From positions 18,024,095-18,088,094 of the forward strand of contig NC_059374.1 in NCBI RefSeq assembly GCF_019703515.2: a stretch of 64,000 nt of DNA, written 5' to 3'. The stretch comes from Myxocyprinus asiaticus (Eukaryota; Chordata; Actinopteri; Cypriniformes; Catostomidae). Positions 1 to 10,408 of the stretch are shown piece by piece (within the stretch, counting starts at the first letter, position 1; each line of letters starts with the position of its first letter). The position numbers and the translations under genes were made by a program. Below the pieces are notes generated by a model. It worked only from the letters and a program-made list of their open reading frames with translations, was not told where the DNA came from and did not search any database.

Positions 1-113
1 TGCAAAAGTTTTAGGCACTGGTGAAAAATATTGCATAGTGAGGATTTCTTCAAAAATAATGAAATAAATAGTTTTCATTGATCAATTAATGTTACACAAA
101 AACAGTAAACTTA

Positions 114-148
<35 letters not shown>

Positions 149-510
149 TTTGCCTTCAAAACAGCACCAATTCTCCAAGGTACACCTGGACACAGTTTTT
201 CTTGGTTGTTAGTAGATAGGATGTTCCAAGCTTCTTGGAGAATTCGCCACAGTTCTTCTATCTATTTAGTCTGTCTTAATTACTTCTGTCTCTTCATGTA
301 ATCCCAGACTGACTCGAAGTTCAGTGGTGGGCACTGTGGGGGCCATGCCATCTGTTGCAGGGCTCCCTGTTCTTCTATTCTAATCTTTTCTATTTGCAAA
401 AGGAATGTTTGTCTAAAATGTATATTTCCCATTGACACACTAAAACTGAAATCTTAAGACAAATGTCTTTGTTAAACATATTATGTGTCTAAGACTTTTG
501 AACAGTACTG
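1..510 (-). mobile_element. Tc1/mariner element, left end cut by window edge
   Basis: The first bases (tgcaaaagttttaggcac) and the bases at 483-510 (gtgtctaagacttttgaaca, then gtactg) are inverted copies of one terminal repeat, followed by a TA at 511-512, the Tc1/mariner target. The outermost left bases lie before position 1. Between the ends are a poly-A run at about 122-148 and a decayed transposase C-terminus on the minus strand. The element is far shorter than an autonomous Tc1 (about 1.6 kb), so it is an internally deleted copy. Confidence 0.8.
150..372 (-). pseudogene. Tc1-like transposase, C-terminal fragment
   Basis: Read on the minus strand, 372 to 150 translates to a recognisable Tc1 transposase C-terminus. 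There is a WPPQCPPLNFESVWDYMKRQ stretch where the family has the WPxQSPDLNPIENLWDYLKR motif carrying the last acidic catalytic residue. After in-frame stops come IEELWRILQEAW and then VPWRIGAVLKAK, matching the usual end of the protein. The DDE first and second acidic residues and the N-terminal DNA-binding domain are absent. Several stops break the frame, so this is dead coding sequence inside the element at 1-510. Confidence 0.8.
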
Positions 511-544
511 TATGTTGAAATTTTAACAAAGATGAATACATTCT

Positions 545-624
545 GTAAAAGTATTGTTTATTGTTAGGTATCTAATGTTGTTTACTTATGTTAACAAATG
601 GAACCTTATTGTTAAGTGTTACCA
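545..624 (+). repeat. Truncated copy of the ggtaacactttac MITE
   Basis: The stretch ending gttaacaaatggaaccttat then tgttaagtgttacc matches the right half of the complete MITE at 49518-49836 in this window. The left terminal repeat is missing, so this is a 5'-truncated remnant. Confidence 0.65.
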
Positions 625-3406
625 AAACATAATATTTTATGTCATAGCTGATATGGGCAGAGTAGGGAACATGAAAGCATGAATAGATTTTTTTGAACAT
701 GCATTATCAGTTCAGTTAAATTTTGCAGAGCATCCATAACAAAGGGACGATGCGATAACTGTGCAAAACTTCCTTGCTGTTTTAAAATAGGCCAAAGATT
801 CTATCTGCTTTTTCCACATATCCAAACAGGTTATGTTTCTTTCCTGCATGTTGTGGAATATAAACAGGATTTTCACTGATGCTCTGTTGCAAGATAAGCA
901 GTCTCTTGGCAAGTTTGCATCTTGCTCCGACTCCAGTGAATGCAGGTATAGTATAGTTGAAGAACCATATTTTGGAGAGAGGGAGGAAGAGGGAAGCACA
1001 TGATGCATTTCCCCTAAGGCTCTGTGTCTTTATATACTATTCTCCGAACTTGCTTAAAGTAAACTCTTTGTCTCACGCCTGCTTATGAAAGGATTCTTTT
1101 AGAAGCATGAAAACATTTTCATAATAAGAAGAAAGGTCATAACATATAAGACTAAATGTAGCCAGACCAAACTTATGAGTCATCAGGTCATTAGTGCTTC
1201 ACGGAGAAGAATCAACCAACTTTTTCTTTGAAAAGACTTTTGTCACTAACTAATGAGTGACTTATTTTACACTAGTTAAAGCTACGCCTACAGTAATTAG
1301 AGGTATTTTTTTTTGCACCATAAAGATAACATATCCTGTAAGACTCATACAGAAAAGCATTCATGACTCTATCCACAGTCCTTACATTTATATACTGTAT
1401 ACTTGACAAAATACTGTCCATTCAAGTTTTTCTTGATTTTTTGGAGTAGTGGCATTGAACTTTAATAAACCAAATTGGCTCATTAAGTTGAACTGATCTC
1501 TAACCGTTAGATTAGACATTACTTATTGAATTAATGGTCGTTATCATTCAGCACATTCCCATAGTACTGCTGATTCTTATAGCTTACATTTGGAATTGAT
1601 GTTTAATCAGGATCACAAGACCTAGATCTTAGATGATATTAAGAATACAAAAGAAAATATCTCGCAAGCTCACGAGGTAGCACGTGCAGGAAAAGTCTGC
1701 GTTTTGGTGACAGCGTGAAAACTACCACCTGTATTATCCATTGTTGTGTATGGTAAACATTCAAAATTATTCCATCCGTCAATACAGTCAGCCTCTGATC
1801 AGTTCAGACCTGCTATTGCATTGGGAAATTTTGCCACATTCGTGAGAGTTTACATCTGCCGTGTTCTTGCTCAACAAAACCCAACTATGAATCACCATCT
1901 GCTGCATTTTAACCATTATCAGAAAAAGCCTCCAGCTATTTCAGCTTGAATCGCATGCTGCATGCACACCTATAGACTCGCCCTTCTAAAACTCGGGTTC
2001 AAAATAGGTCCTGAATCATCTCAGTCAAACTTCATTCACTTAAGGTTTGTCCCATGTATCTCGGCATGGCAGCAGGCTTTGACTTTGGTCTGCCGTTGGT
2101 TTATTTGCATTGTAAATGGAGTGAGTTTCTGGTGAAAGAGGAATGTGTAAGGAAGGCAGTTATCTCAGTAGGCCTAATTAGCACTGGGAGGGTCATGAGG
2201 GGCAACCCTCAGGGCTTATCACTCTGGCAATCAGCTGAGTCACATGACCATGTCACTAATGCATTATAGGCGAACCTTGAGCTAAGGGCGTTTGGTTCAC
2301 CGCCATCACACAAAAGAAGTTCTCATAATATGGGCTAACATCTCTCAATGCACAAAATAAGGGTGCACATTGTGTGATAAAGCTACGGTTTAGGCCAGTT
2401 AGAATAGCCAAATATGCTCCTGTTCAGGCTATTTAGCTTGGTGTGGTTTCTTAAATAAATAAAAATTCTGCACATAACGCACATGCCTTCATGTACAAGT
2501 CATCCATAATTCAATAAAAATCACACAGTGTTCATATTTGTTACAAAACCTAGTGAGCTGCCTTGCTGTCTACTGTTTACATAGGCAGCTGCCTTTTAAG
2601 GCAGCTTCTTAACTGAAATAGAACCTCTTAAGCCTAGTGTACACTACACGACTCAAACTCGTCTCCTTTGATGTTTTGAGTCAGCGACTGGTCTGTGACT
2701 AGAAGTCTCGGATCTCATGATCTCACAACGGTCTTGTTGTGAGCGCACTCCTGCAACAAACCCCGAGAAATCGCAGACGTTACGACAGATTTCAAACCAG
2801 CTTGATATCTAGATGTCTTGTTGTCAGATATGCGCACTGTCCTGACGAACAAAAGACCGACAATGAGCAAAAGCCAATGAAATACAGAAAGAGTGCCAGA
2901 GGAGAGCAAGGTGTTGGGAAGCAGGAGGCCAAAAATAATTAAAAAATAAAATAAAACATCACCCACATCTACATTTAGTATTTTCAGCCTTTTTTTTTTT
3001 TTTCTTATTTTTTTCTTTGCAAATAAGAGTGAAAATAGGCAGGAGCCATTCTTTCATGTTTGTTGACATGTTTTCACAAATAAACTGTGCAAGTTTGGGA
3101 ATTAACTATGTTATAATTTTAAGATGCATTTTGGGCGATCTGTTTGAAACGGGACGACGCTAAATAAAGACAGCTGTAACGTGGTCCAAACTATTTTGAG
3201 ATTTTTAATCCTTAAACAAATTTAGACTTTGGGCTCATAGTGCCACAGCCATCTAATAAAACAAGAGTTCAGACTTTGCCGGTTACGTGCAGATTTAAAG
3301 GGAAATAACAGATTTTTTTGGGGGGGGGGGACTTCTTTTCTACATACGTTGACTGTTAAAGTTCCAATTTCTACCATACATTTTAAGAATTTCTCTGCTA
3401 AATAGT
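625..3406. other. No gene seen; AT-rich, possible decayed repeats
   Basis: No exon with protein similarity or good splice context was found on either strand; the short open frames here look random. The stretch 2641-2960 starts with a gtgtacactacacgactcaa motif reminiscent of a DNA-transposon end, but I found no matching right end. A T-run lies at about 2992-3003 and a G-run at about 3319-3330. If traf4 exon 1 is upstream of the window, this is intron 1. Confidence 0.5.
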
Positions 3407-3414
3407 CTCTGGTT

Positions 3415-3572
3415 CAGGCCTGGCTCCAGCTGTAAAATGTAAGGTGGGCCATAGCACCCGTCGGGTGGGCCGAACAGTTGGAGGGGTGGGTGTAGGTGTA
3501 GTTCTCAAGGTGGGCCAAGTTCATGATTGGGTGGGCCAGGCCCACCCAGGCCCCCCTGTGGAGCCGGGCCTG
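3415..3572. mobile_element. 158-bp hAT-type MITE with perfect 8-bp TSD
   Basis: The element begins caggcctggctccagc and ends ctgtggagccgggcctg; the reverse complement of the right end (caggcccggctccacag) matches the left end as a terminal inverted repeat. It is flanked by ctctggtt at 3407-3414 and an identical ctctggtt at 3573-3580. An 8-bp duplication is the hAT signature. The body is rich in the gtgggcc motif. It is too short to encode anything. Confidence 0.92.
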
Positions 3573-3580
3573 CTCTGGTT

Positions 3581-6500
3581 TGACATTAGTATGTGGGTAA
3601 GCTAACAGTGTAATACTCTAATAAACATTACAGTGCATATCACTCTCAAAAATTGGGGATTAACACACTTTCAATTAGATTGAACTTTTTATTTATGCAT
3701 TCAGTATTGAATGAAATACATTTACATTTATAGTCAACATTTCTATAGTCGACAGACGTAATTGATTTCCATAGAGTTAGATGTTATCATATGGCTAAGC
3801 TAACAACGTGATACTCAAATAAGCAAAACAATACATAGCACAGAAATATTGGGTAAAATAACCCATTTTTAATTAGATGTAACATTTTATTGATACTTGT
3901 GGAATTTTATGAAATATAGGTACATTTATGATCAACATTTCTCTCGACTCTTGTCACAATGCATTTTGAGATTGCTTTCTCCACAAAGCATAAATGCAAT
4001 GCTGCCTTAGAATTTAGCCACGATATCTTAAAAGGCACCATAATGTTGCTGCCTACCTTTTGGAGCAGACTGTTATGCCTAAACATGCTGTCTAGGTAGG
4101 CAGCTCAGTAAGTTTTGGTACAGAGCTGATATATCTAGCTTTAAACACATATGCAGTTGGTCTGTTCTCTTCTTAGAGAGTGTGAATATCTGTATGTCTT
4201 CCTGCATTCTCTTGAGGGGTGATGGTCTGTAGTATGTGCAATCTGAAGCTGCAACAGAAGGATGGGTTTAACCGGGCTAGAACAAGGTAACTGGTGACAG
4301 GCAAAGGTAGGAAAGAAAGATTGACGTCTTTCCTGCTAGGGCCATCTGTGTAAACAGCATCTTTTTTACATTAAAGCTCAATGAATTGCCCTCTGTCCAT
4401 TGTGATACAGAGAGGAGCCTCTTTGGCTGTCACAGATAGTGAGTGGTTCTCTAAGGAATTGGTGCTTTAGAGGAAGCATTGGTGCCAGGGAAGCCAGGCA
4501 GGGTAGGGCAGCTGGGAGACTGTGTCCTCCTCCATTGAGACTGATGAATGGTGACTGGGCATCCTCTTTCACTTCCTGCTCAGCCTTATCAAAGACCCTC
4601 AGATTCTCTCCCAGGTGGCACAGATCATCTGTGTCAAGAATAAGCAGAGAACGAAACTAAAGTCTCGAGTCACACTTAAGTCGCGATTAATTTGACTTGA
4701 GACTCTACTTAGACTTGAACGCAATTGACTTGAGGCTTAACTTGAACTTTAAATTAGAGACCTGTGTAAACCAACATGTTTGAAACTGATTACTGTTCAG
4801 AAAGGTTTATAGAACTAATATCGTGGTCACACCAAACACGTTTTTGCATCAGCCCACACTGTTTTTCAATTGTTTTTTCTATATTAACGTGTATCAGATG
4901 GACTTCTTTGACCGTTGCGCTGCATCTCACTGTTTTTTTTTCAGCGTCGTGAGGTTAAAAAGAACTTCAACTTTTTAACTTCAACTTTGTTCAAGACACC
5001 TTGTACAGAAAAGTATTACTTTTATTCTGATAGAGACCAACCAATAAACAAACATAATTTCAGATCGATACAAGACGGGCATTAAATTTTAGCTTGCCTC
5101 CTATACAACACTTTATATTAAGAAAATAAATATCAGTAAACAAATTTGGTTATCAATTCCATATTTATTTACGCAATGAAAATGACTCGTCAATAACCTA
5201 TAAAACGTTTCCTTCGTCTTGTTCCAAACCCCTATGTTGTCTTTCTTGGAAGTTAAAGTCGCACGTTTTTGTACGAGCCAACTCGTAGGATTTAGAGCAA
5301 CGAGGCTTTCAGTCTGAATGGCCCCTTAGACTTGCCCTTGAAAGACTTGACTCTATGTCAGAAACTTATGAACATGTCTGCGAATAATTCATGTAGCATT
5401 TGGAAAGTTCAGTGCTTCAAGCTCATCCGTGAATCTTAATTAAGAGCTGAGCTATACCACACAGTTGTTTTTTTGTCAATACATAGTGGAGAGAAAGTTA
5501 GCAACAGTGTACTATTGATTGTCTTCCTGAAATAGACTCGGCAGTTGCCGCTTCAGAAATCCCAATGTGTCCACAGCTTTTAGACAGCGGTCCAACAAAT
5601 GAAATAGCCTCGGGTGCTACACTGTCCTAATCCATAAATATGTTTCCGCAACTACTGCTGAGAGAAAAAGTAAACTGGGAATGTTCATATGTCCTGTCAA
5701 GTAAAGTCAAATCAATCCATGTAGTGGACAAAAACATGACTTGTTACGTCTAATATAGCAAGGCACGTGAGAATCGGTTGACCTGTGAAATTTACCACAG
5801 CTGTAATGTTTTATTGCAGCCAAGGTTACAAACAATGCTATGGGAACTAGTTGAAATATCTTCATTTGTGCTGTTCTTCATAGGTTACAGAGTTCATAAA
5901 GGATTTCATGTGCTGTTTCTCAGCTGTTTTGGTTTGAATAAACAGAGATCAGATCCTGTATGTGAATGATGTCATCGAAAGGGGACTTTGGGGAGGTCAT
6001 TATTAGAGTTATGGACCCCAGCTCCAGCTGTGAACAGGACATTATATAGCAAAAGTTTGCATCCGTTCCACACAGCTGCAAGCAATGGTGGGAGCATTCC
6101 CTCCTGGCATAGGGTGAGGTTGTTATTGAGAACCACTCTACATTTCATTGCATTTAAATGTTTTGAATCAACGGTTCTTTGGTTTAAAGTGCCGTAAGGG
6201 TTCTGTGTTAATTAACGTTGTAGAGGGTGTTATTAGGAGTTAAAGGACTTGTTCAGTGTAGGCGACACAAAAAGTGGGCGAGCTCTTAACATTCCTCTCT
6301 GGATTTTTTTTGCCCCATTCAAATGTCCACCGTCTGCAAGTGCATAGACAAAATTCCTTTGTGAAAGAGTGTGGTGCTTTACAGTCTTGGACACTCATAG
6401 GTATTGTCATTTCACACAAAAGGAGTTCAGAAACATAGATTGGGGAGGTTCAGGGCATGCCCAAACATGTCTGTAGCTATAGATGAATTGTATAACCATA

Positions 6501-6994
6501 ACTTTACTCCCCCTTGGGTGCAGACACAAAATGAAGTATTTCAGTTATGCAGTAAAGCACTTTGTCACTCACTCTAGACCTATCAGAGAAGCTTTATCAG
6601 CTGGCATACATCAAGAACAGGCATGTGTTGAACTGTATGTGCCAGAGATGCATATTATATGTGCTTGCTAGCAGGGAAGCATCGCAATTACTGTTGCTTA
6701 TACTTTGTGTTAGGGATTTGAACAAACTCTAAAATCTAAGTATTAAATTAAGGTTTGTAACTAATCCTGCACTATTTATGCTTGGGACATTAATGATGCC
6801 TCAAATAAGGTGGCATGTTGAGAAGTGTGTTAATACTTTTTATGCAATCAAACTTTCAATTTATACCTGGCAGACAATAATAAGGGCAGAAAAAATCCAA
6901 AAGACTTGAATTGAAGGAAGAATCCGAGCAATATCATGGGACCAGAATATCATATATACTGGGTGGATGGTCACTTTTGACTTGGGCAAGTAAG
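3581..6994. other. No gene seen; fragments of dispersed repeats
   Basis: No exon could be supported. At 4660-4740 and again at about 5325-5355 there are stretches rich in actcgagtc/gacttgag-like words, looking like the two ends of one decayed element. Between them, 4825-5320 starts with gtggtcacaccaaacacgtt, which may be another insertion. The rest (5360-6990) shows nothing I recognise. Confidence 0.4.
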
Positions 6995-7102
6995 TAGGGA
7001 TGGGAATCATTAAGTAATTTAACGATTCTGGTTCTGATTCCTCTTAAGAAATCTGGTTCCTTAACAGTTCTATTAACAATCATTGTAGTACTTAAAATAT
7101 AG

Positions 7103-7338
7103 TGTGACGAGCAGGAGGGCGGGGCTGTGTCTATGCATGCCTGGCCCCCAATTGGGCTAATCAGCCGAGGAGAGGAATAAATGCAGCGGGATGCAGCAGT
7201 TCGAGAGAGAGAGAGCCACACACAGCTGCCGTGTGTGTGTTTATGTTTTGTGTGTTTTTGTTTAAGTTTAAATTAAAATATTACTTTGACTGTTCATCCT
7301 GTTTCCGTTCCTCCTTGCCCATTTTAAACATCGTTACA
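7103..7338 (+). repeat. 5' LTR of the miniature retroelement
   Basis: This 236-bp repeat begins tgtgacgagcaggagggcgg and ends tcgttaca. It contains aataaatgcagcg at about 7177, a possible TATA-like box, then a gagagagagagagcc run and a cagctgccgtgtgtgtgttt stretch shared with the 3' copy. It ends TG...CA as expected of an LTR. Confidence 0.9.
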
Positions 7339-7339
7339 T

Positions 7340-7357
7340 TGGTTCCGAAACCCGGGA
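7340..7357 (+). other. Primer-binding site, tRNA-Phe type
   Basis: The 18 bases tggttccgaaacccggga lie one base after the 5' LTR. The 3' end of eukaryotic tRNA-Phe is tcccgggtttcggcacca; its complement differs from this site at one position (t for g at base 5). This spacing and complementarity are those of a retroelement primer-binding site. Confidence 0.85.
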
Positions 7358-7730
7358 AGGAGGAGGGATGCGCTGTCGGGGAGTCCTCACACTACCATCC
7401 GGCCAAAGGATCAGGGATGGATCGGGGGATGGAGTCGCCGCTGCCGGCCACCTGGACGCGGAGGAACGGTCGCCGTCCGCGAGGGGAGGTGGGGCTCGCT
7501 GCCGGCCACCTGGAGTGGTGGAGCCGCTGCCAGGGGCGGAGGGGCTCGCTACCGGCCGCCCGAATGCGGAGGGGCGTTCCATCTGCCAGGGGTCGGAGGA
7601 CTCGCTGCTGTCTGCCCGGGGAGGAGCATCTGTTGTCTGCCAGAGGGTGGAGGACTGGTCGAGGACAGGTGACAGCGTGTCTGGGAACCGGCGAACACCC
7701 CCCCCCCATCATGTTGGGTGTTCCTCGGCC

Positions 7731-7966
7731 TGATGCGGAGGAGGGTGGGGCCAGTTCGGGCTGCGAGTGCGCACGGCAGGCCCCCAATCAAGCTAATCAG
7801 CCAAGGAGAGGGATAAGGCCAAGCCGGATGCGGCAGTTCGGGAGAGAGAGAGCCACACGCAGCTGCCGTGTGTGTTTATGTTTGTGTCTTTAAGTTTTCA
7901 TTAAACATTATTTTGATGGTTTGTCCGGTTCCCGCCACCTCCTTGCCCATTTTAAACCCTGTTACG
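7731..7966 (+). repeat. 3' LTR of the miniature retroelement
   Basis: This is a 236-bp copy of the 5' LTR, starting tgatgcggaggagggtgggg and ending ccctgttacg. The terminal CA has become CG. Differences are scattered along its length (for example ggataaggccaagccggatg against gaataaatgcagcgggatg), so the insertion is not recent. Confidence 0.88.
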
Positions 7967-8139
7967 TATAGATCTTTTTTTTTTCTTTTCATTTTGTAAA
8001 AATAGCAGTAATTTCACACATTGTCATATTAACAACCATCCAGGAATTATTCTGATTTAAGTCTCAGGAGCCTTAAGTACACACAGAGTAATGATTCATT
8101 TCGAGTCAGACATGATGAAATAATGACTAGCGGTTCAGA

Positions 8140-8432
8140 AAGTTTTTTATTCACTATGAAGAACCGACTGATAAGAGTCATTAATTTGGGAGGTAGCGCT
8201 GTATGTTTTGCGGTAAAGATTCAAATGAACCGACTTGAGCCATTAGTTCAAGAATTAAACTACACTGGTTATGTTGAATTTTTCGTGCTGTAGATTAAAA
8301 AAAGATTGGCTCATAAGAGTCATTCATTCGTGAATCGGTCTACGCCGGTAATGTTATATGTTTCATGTTGTAGATTAAAAAAGAACAGGTTCATAAGAGA
8401 CGTTCGTTTGGAAAGTGGATTACACTGGCAAC
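8140..8432 (+). repeat. ~80-bp minisatellite, left part
   Basis: Three to four diverged copies of a ~80-bp unit containing tgctgtagattaaaaaa, ggctcataagagtcatt and ggaatcggactacactgg. The array is interrupted at 8432 by a hAT insertion and resumes at 9567. The same unit occurs once or twice inside the inserted hAT (about 9195-9335), so the minisatellite is an internal part of this transposon family that has been amplified. Confidence 0.82.
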
Positions 8433-9566
8433 TAGGGATGGGAATCGTTAGGAATTTATCCAGTAGTTCTTTTAGTACTTTTGAGGAAGAATTCTCATTT
8501 TCAAATAACTGCAATTCTTATTGCATTTACTCTCATCTGCAGTCTGTTGCCAAATGATGAGATCCTTTAAGATTTCTACAGAGCAGATATAACAAGTCAG
8601 AAATAAATTTAATACAATTCTAGTAAAAGTTGTGTTTGCTGACTTTTTAGAGACATATATCCAATCCAATAATTGCTCATAACTAGGCTATATCTGAACT
8701 GTATCTAAACAAACAAGAAATGTGATGGCATGTTTCATTCATTTATTTAAAAATATATATATAAATTCCTTGTATTACAAAACTTGTGTATGTTTTATTA
8801 AACATTGTCATATGAACAACCAGTCAGAAACTGCACAGGTCTAAAGTCACATGACATAACAGTAACAATTCCAGAGACAGTTTAGACCAGTGGTTCTCAA
8901 CCCTTTTCCTGGAGCCCCCCAACATGACATATTTTGGATATCTCCCTTATCAAACACACCTCAGTCAACTCATCAGCTCGTTAGTGGAGACTCCAAGACC
9001 TGAATTAGGGTGTCAGAAAAGGAAGATGTACAAAATGTGCAGTGTTGGAGGGGCTCTAGGAACAGGGTTGAGAACCACTGGTTTAGAGTGTGTTCTGTTG
9101 TCTAATGTTGTACTTCAAGCTTGTAAGACTTCAAAAGTTCTTAATCTATTTTGAGTTGGACATTCATAACTTGCACATTAGGATAATATTAATGCTAGAC
9201 CGGAAGCACTGTATGTTTTGCACTTTTTAGATTCAAAAGAACCGGCTCATTTGAGGCATCCTTTCTGGAACTGGACTGTTCCGGAAGCGCTGTATGTTTC
9301 GCGCTGTAGATTCAACAGAGCCAGTTCATAAGTCATTTGTTTGTGTGTTTTACACTCTTGACCCAGTAGAGGGCAGCGCTGCTGCAGAAATGCGCTGCTG
9401 GAAATGCTGTCAGAGTATTTCAGTACGGTGCTCCAGCCGCATTGGCAGAACATTCACGCAGGGGAACCGTTAATGGAACCGAAAGTCATGAAGATCATCC
9501 AATTCCGGGTTTTGTAAAGAATGGATCCGGTTCTGAAAAAGAACCGGTTCTCAGTTCCCAACCCTT
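8433..9566. mobile_element. 1134-bp hAT element inserted in the minisatellite
   Basis: Left end tagggatgggaatcgttagg; right end ggttctcagttcccaaccctt, whose reverse complement aagggttgggaactgagaac matches the left end over the first ~12 bases with two changes. It is flanked by ctggcaac (8425-8432) and ctggcaat (9567-9574), a 7-of-8 target duplication. Removing it joins two halves of one minisatellite unit. No transposase is recognisable, so it is non-autonomous. It carries its own nested MITE at 8888-9080. Confidence 0.88.
8888..9080. mobile_element. 193-bp hAT MITE nested in the 8433 element
   Basis: It starts cagtggttctcaaccctttt and ends aacagggttgagaaccactg, a near-perfect inverted repeat of about 20 bp. 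The flanks are gtttagac (8880-8887) and gtttagag (9081-9088), 7 of 8 identical. This end sequence belongs to a MITE type common in fish. It is the innermost and youngest layer of this stack. Confidence 0.92.
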
Positions 9567-10290
9567 CTGGCAATGCTGTGTTTCGCTCTGTAGATTATAA
9601 AAAAGAACGGCTTATAATAGTCATTCGTTTGGGAATCGAACTACACTGGTTATGTTTCATGTTTCGTTCTGAAGATACCCCCCCCCCAAAAAAACGGCTC
9701 AGAAGAGTCATTTGTTCAGGAATCGGACTACACTGTTAATTTTGTATATTTCATGTTGTAGATTAAAAAAATAACCGGTTCATAAGAGTAATTTATTGGG
9801 AATAGTACTACACCAGTAACGCTGTATGATTCATGCTGTAGATTAAAAAAAAGAACGGCTTATAATAGTCATCCATTTGGGAATTGGACTACACTGGTTA
9901 TGTTTCATGTTTCATGCTGAAGATACCCCCCCAAAAAAAACGGCTCAGAAGAGTCATTTGTTCAGGAATCGGACTACACCATTAATGTTATATATTTCAT
10001 GTTGTAGATTAAAAAAATAACCGGTTCATAAGAGTAATTTATTTGGGAATAGTACTACACCAGTAACGCTGTATGTTTCATGCTGTAGATTAAAAAAAAA
10101 GAACGGCTCATAACAGTCATCCATTTGGGAATTGGACTACACTGGTAACATTGTTTGTTTCATGCTGTAGATTAAAAAAAGAACACATTCATAAGAGTCA
10201 TTAGTTTGGGAATCGGGCTCTAATCATGTGGTATGTTTCACACTGTAGATTCAAAAGAACTGGCTCATAAGAGTGTGGTAGCACAGGAAA
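9567..10290 (+). repeat. ~80-bp minisatellite with three-unit higher-order repeat
   Basis: About nine units follow one another with starts near 9583, 9664, 9752, 9832, 9914, 9998, 10079, 10161 and 10239, each with a tgctgtagatt-type word and ccggttcataagag or ggctcataagag. The units starting at 9664, 9752 and 9832 (one has tgaagatacccccc instead of tgtagattaaaaa) recur as a block at 9914, 9998 and 10079, a shift of 246-250 bp. This shows amplification of a three-unit block rather than single units. Confidence 0.88.
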
Positions 10291-10408
10291 CAATGTCACA
10301 GTATTAAACTGAAAATCAGTAGTCAGATTTGTCATTAATCAGAAAACCAGAGTATTGAGTCATGAAAATCATTCAAGTCCACTAATTATCCAGTGAGTTT
10401 TGCATGGC

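Larger units (their letters stand above)
7103..7966 (+). mobile_element. LTR retroelement in miniature (TRIM-like), 864 bp
   Basis: Two direct repeats of exactly 236 bp (7103-7338 and 7731-7966) enclose only 392 bp. The 5' repeat starts TG and ends CA. Directly after it, at 7340-7357, is tggttccgaaacccggga, which fits a primer-binding site for tRNA-Phe with one mismatch. A 5-bp duplication, tatag, flanks the whole at 7098-7102 and 7967-7971. These features together define an LTR retroelement insertion. The interior is GC-rich with imperfect ~50-60-bp repeats (gccggccacctgg at about 7443 and 7501, a variant at about 7552) and no gag or pol motif. It is non-autonomous, comparable to TRIM elements. 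No clear polypurine tract precedes the 3' LTR. Open frames up to 220 codons across it look like by-products of GC-rich repeats. Confidence 0.9.
6995..10408. mobile_element. Older hAT-like element hosting three later insertions
   Basis: The left end tagggatgggaatcattaag is nearly the same as the left end of the complete hAT element at 8433-9566, and both contain the ~80-bp repeat with gctgtagatt and ggctcataagagtcatt words. This older copy is split by the LTR element at 7103-7966 and by the younger hAT at 8433-9566. Its right end is not clear. The flank caagtaag at 6987-6994 resembles caagtaca at 10409-10416 (6 of 8), which would put the end at 10408, but no convincing right terminal repeat is seen there. 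Left boundary good, right boundary tentative. Confidence 0.6.

Noticed and set aside
2641..2960. DNA transposon starting gtgtacactacacgac
   Set aside because: The start resembles a transposon end, but no inverted partner or duplication could be found in the following 1 kb.
7231..7893. 220-codon open frame, longest in the window
   Set aside because: It crosses both LTRs and the GC-rich interior of a retroelement. Overlapping frames are open on the other strand too, composition is repetitive, and no gag, pol or other motif is seen.
8140..10290. Regular repeat array suggestive of CRISPR
   Set aside because: Units are ~80 bp, diverged throughout, without alternating identical repeats and unique spacers. 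The DNA is vertebrate and the array is a minisatellite inside a transposon.
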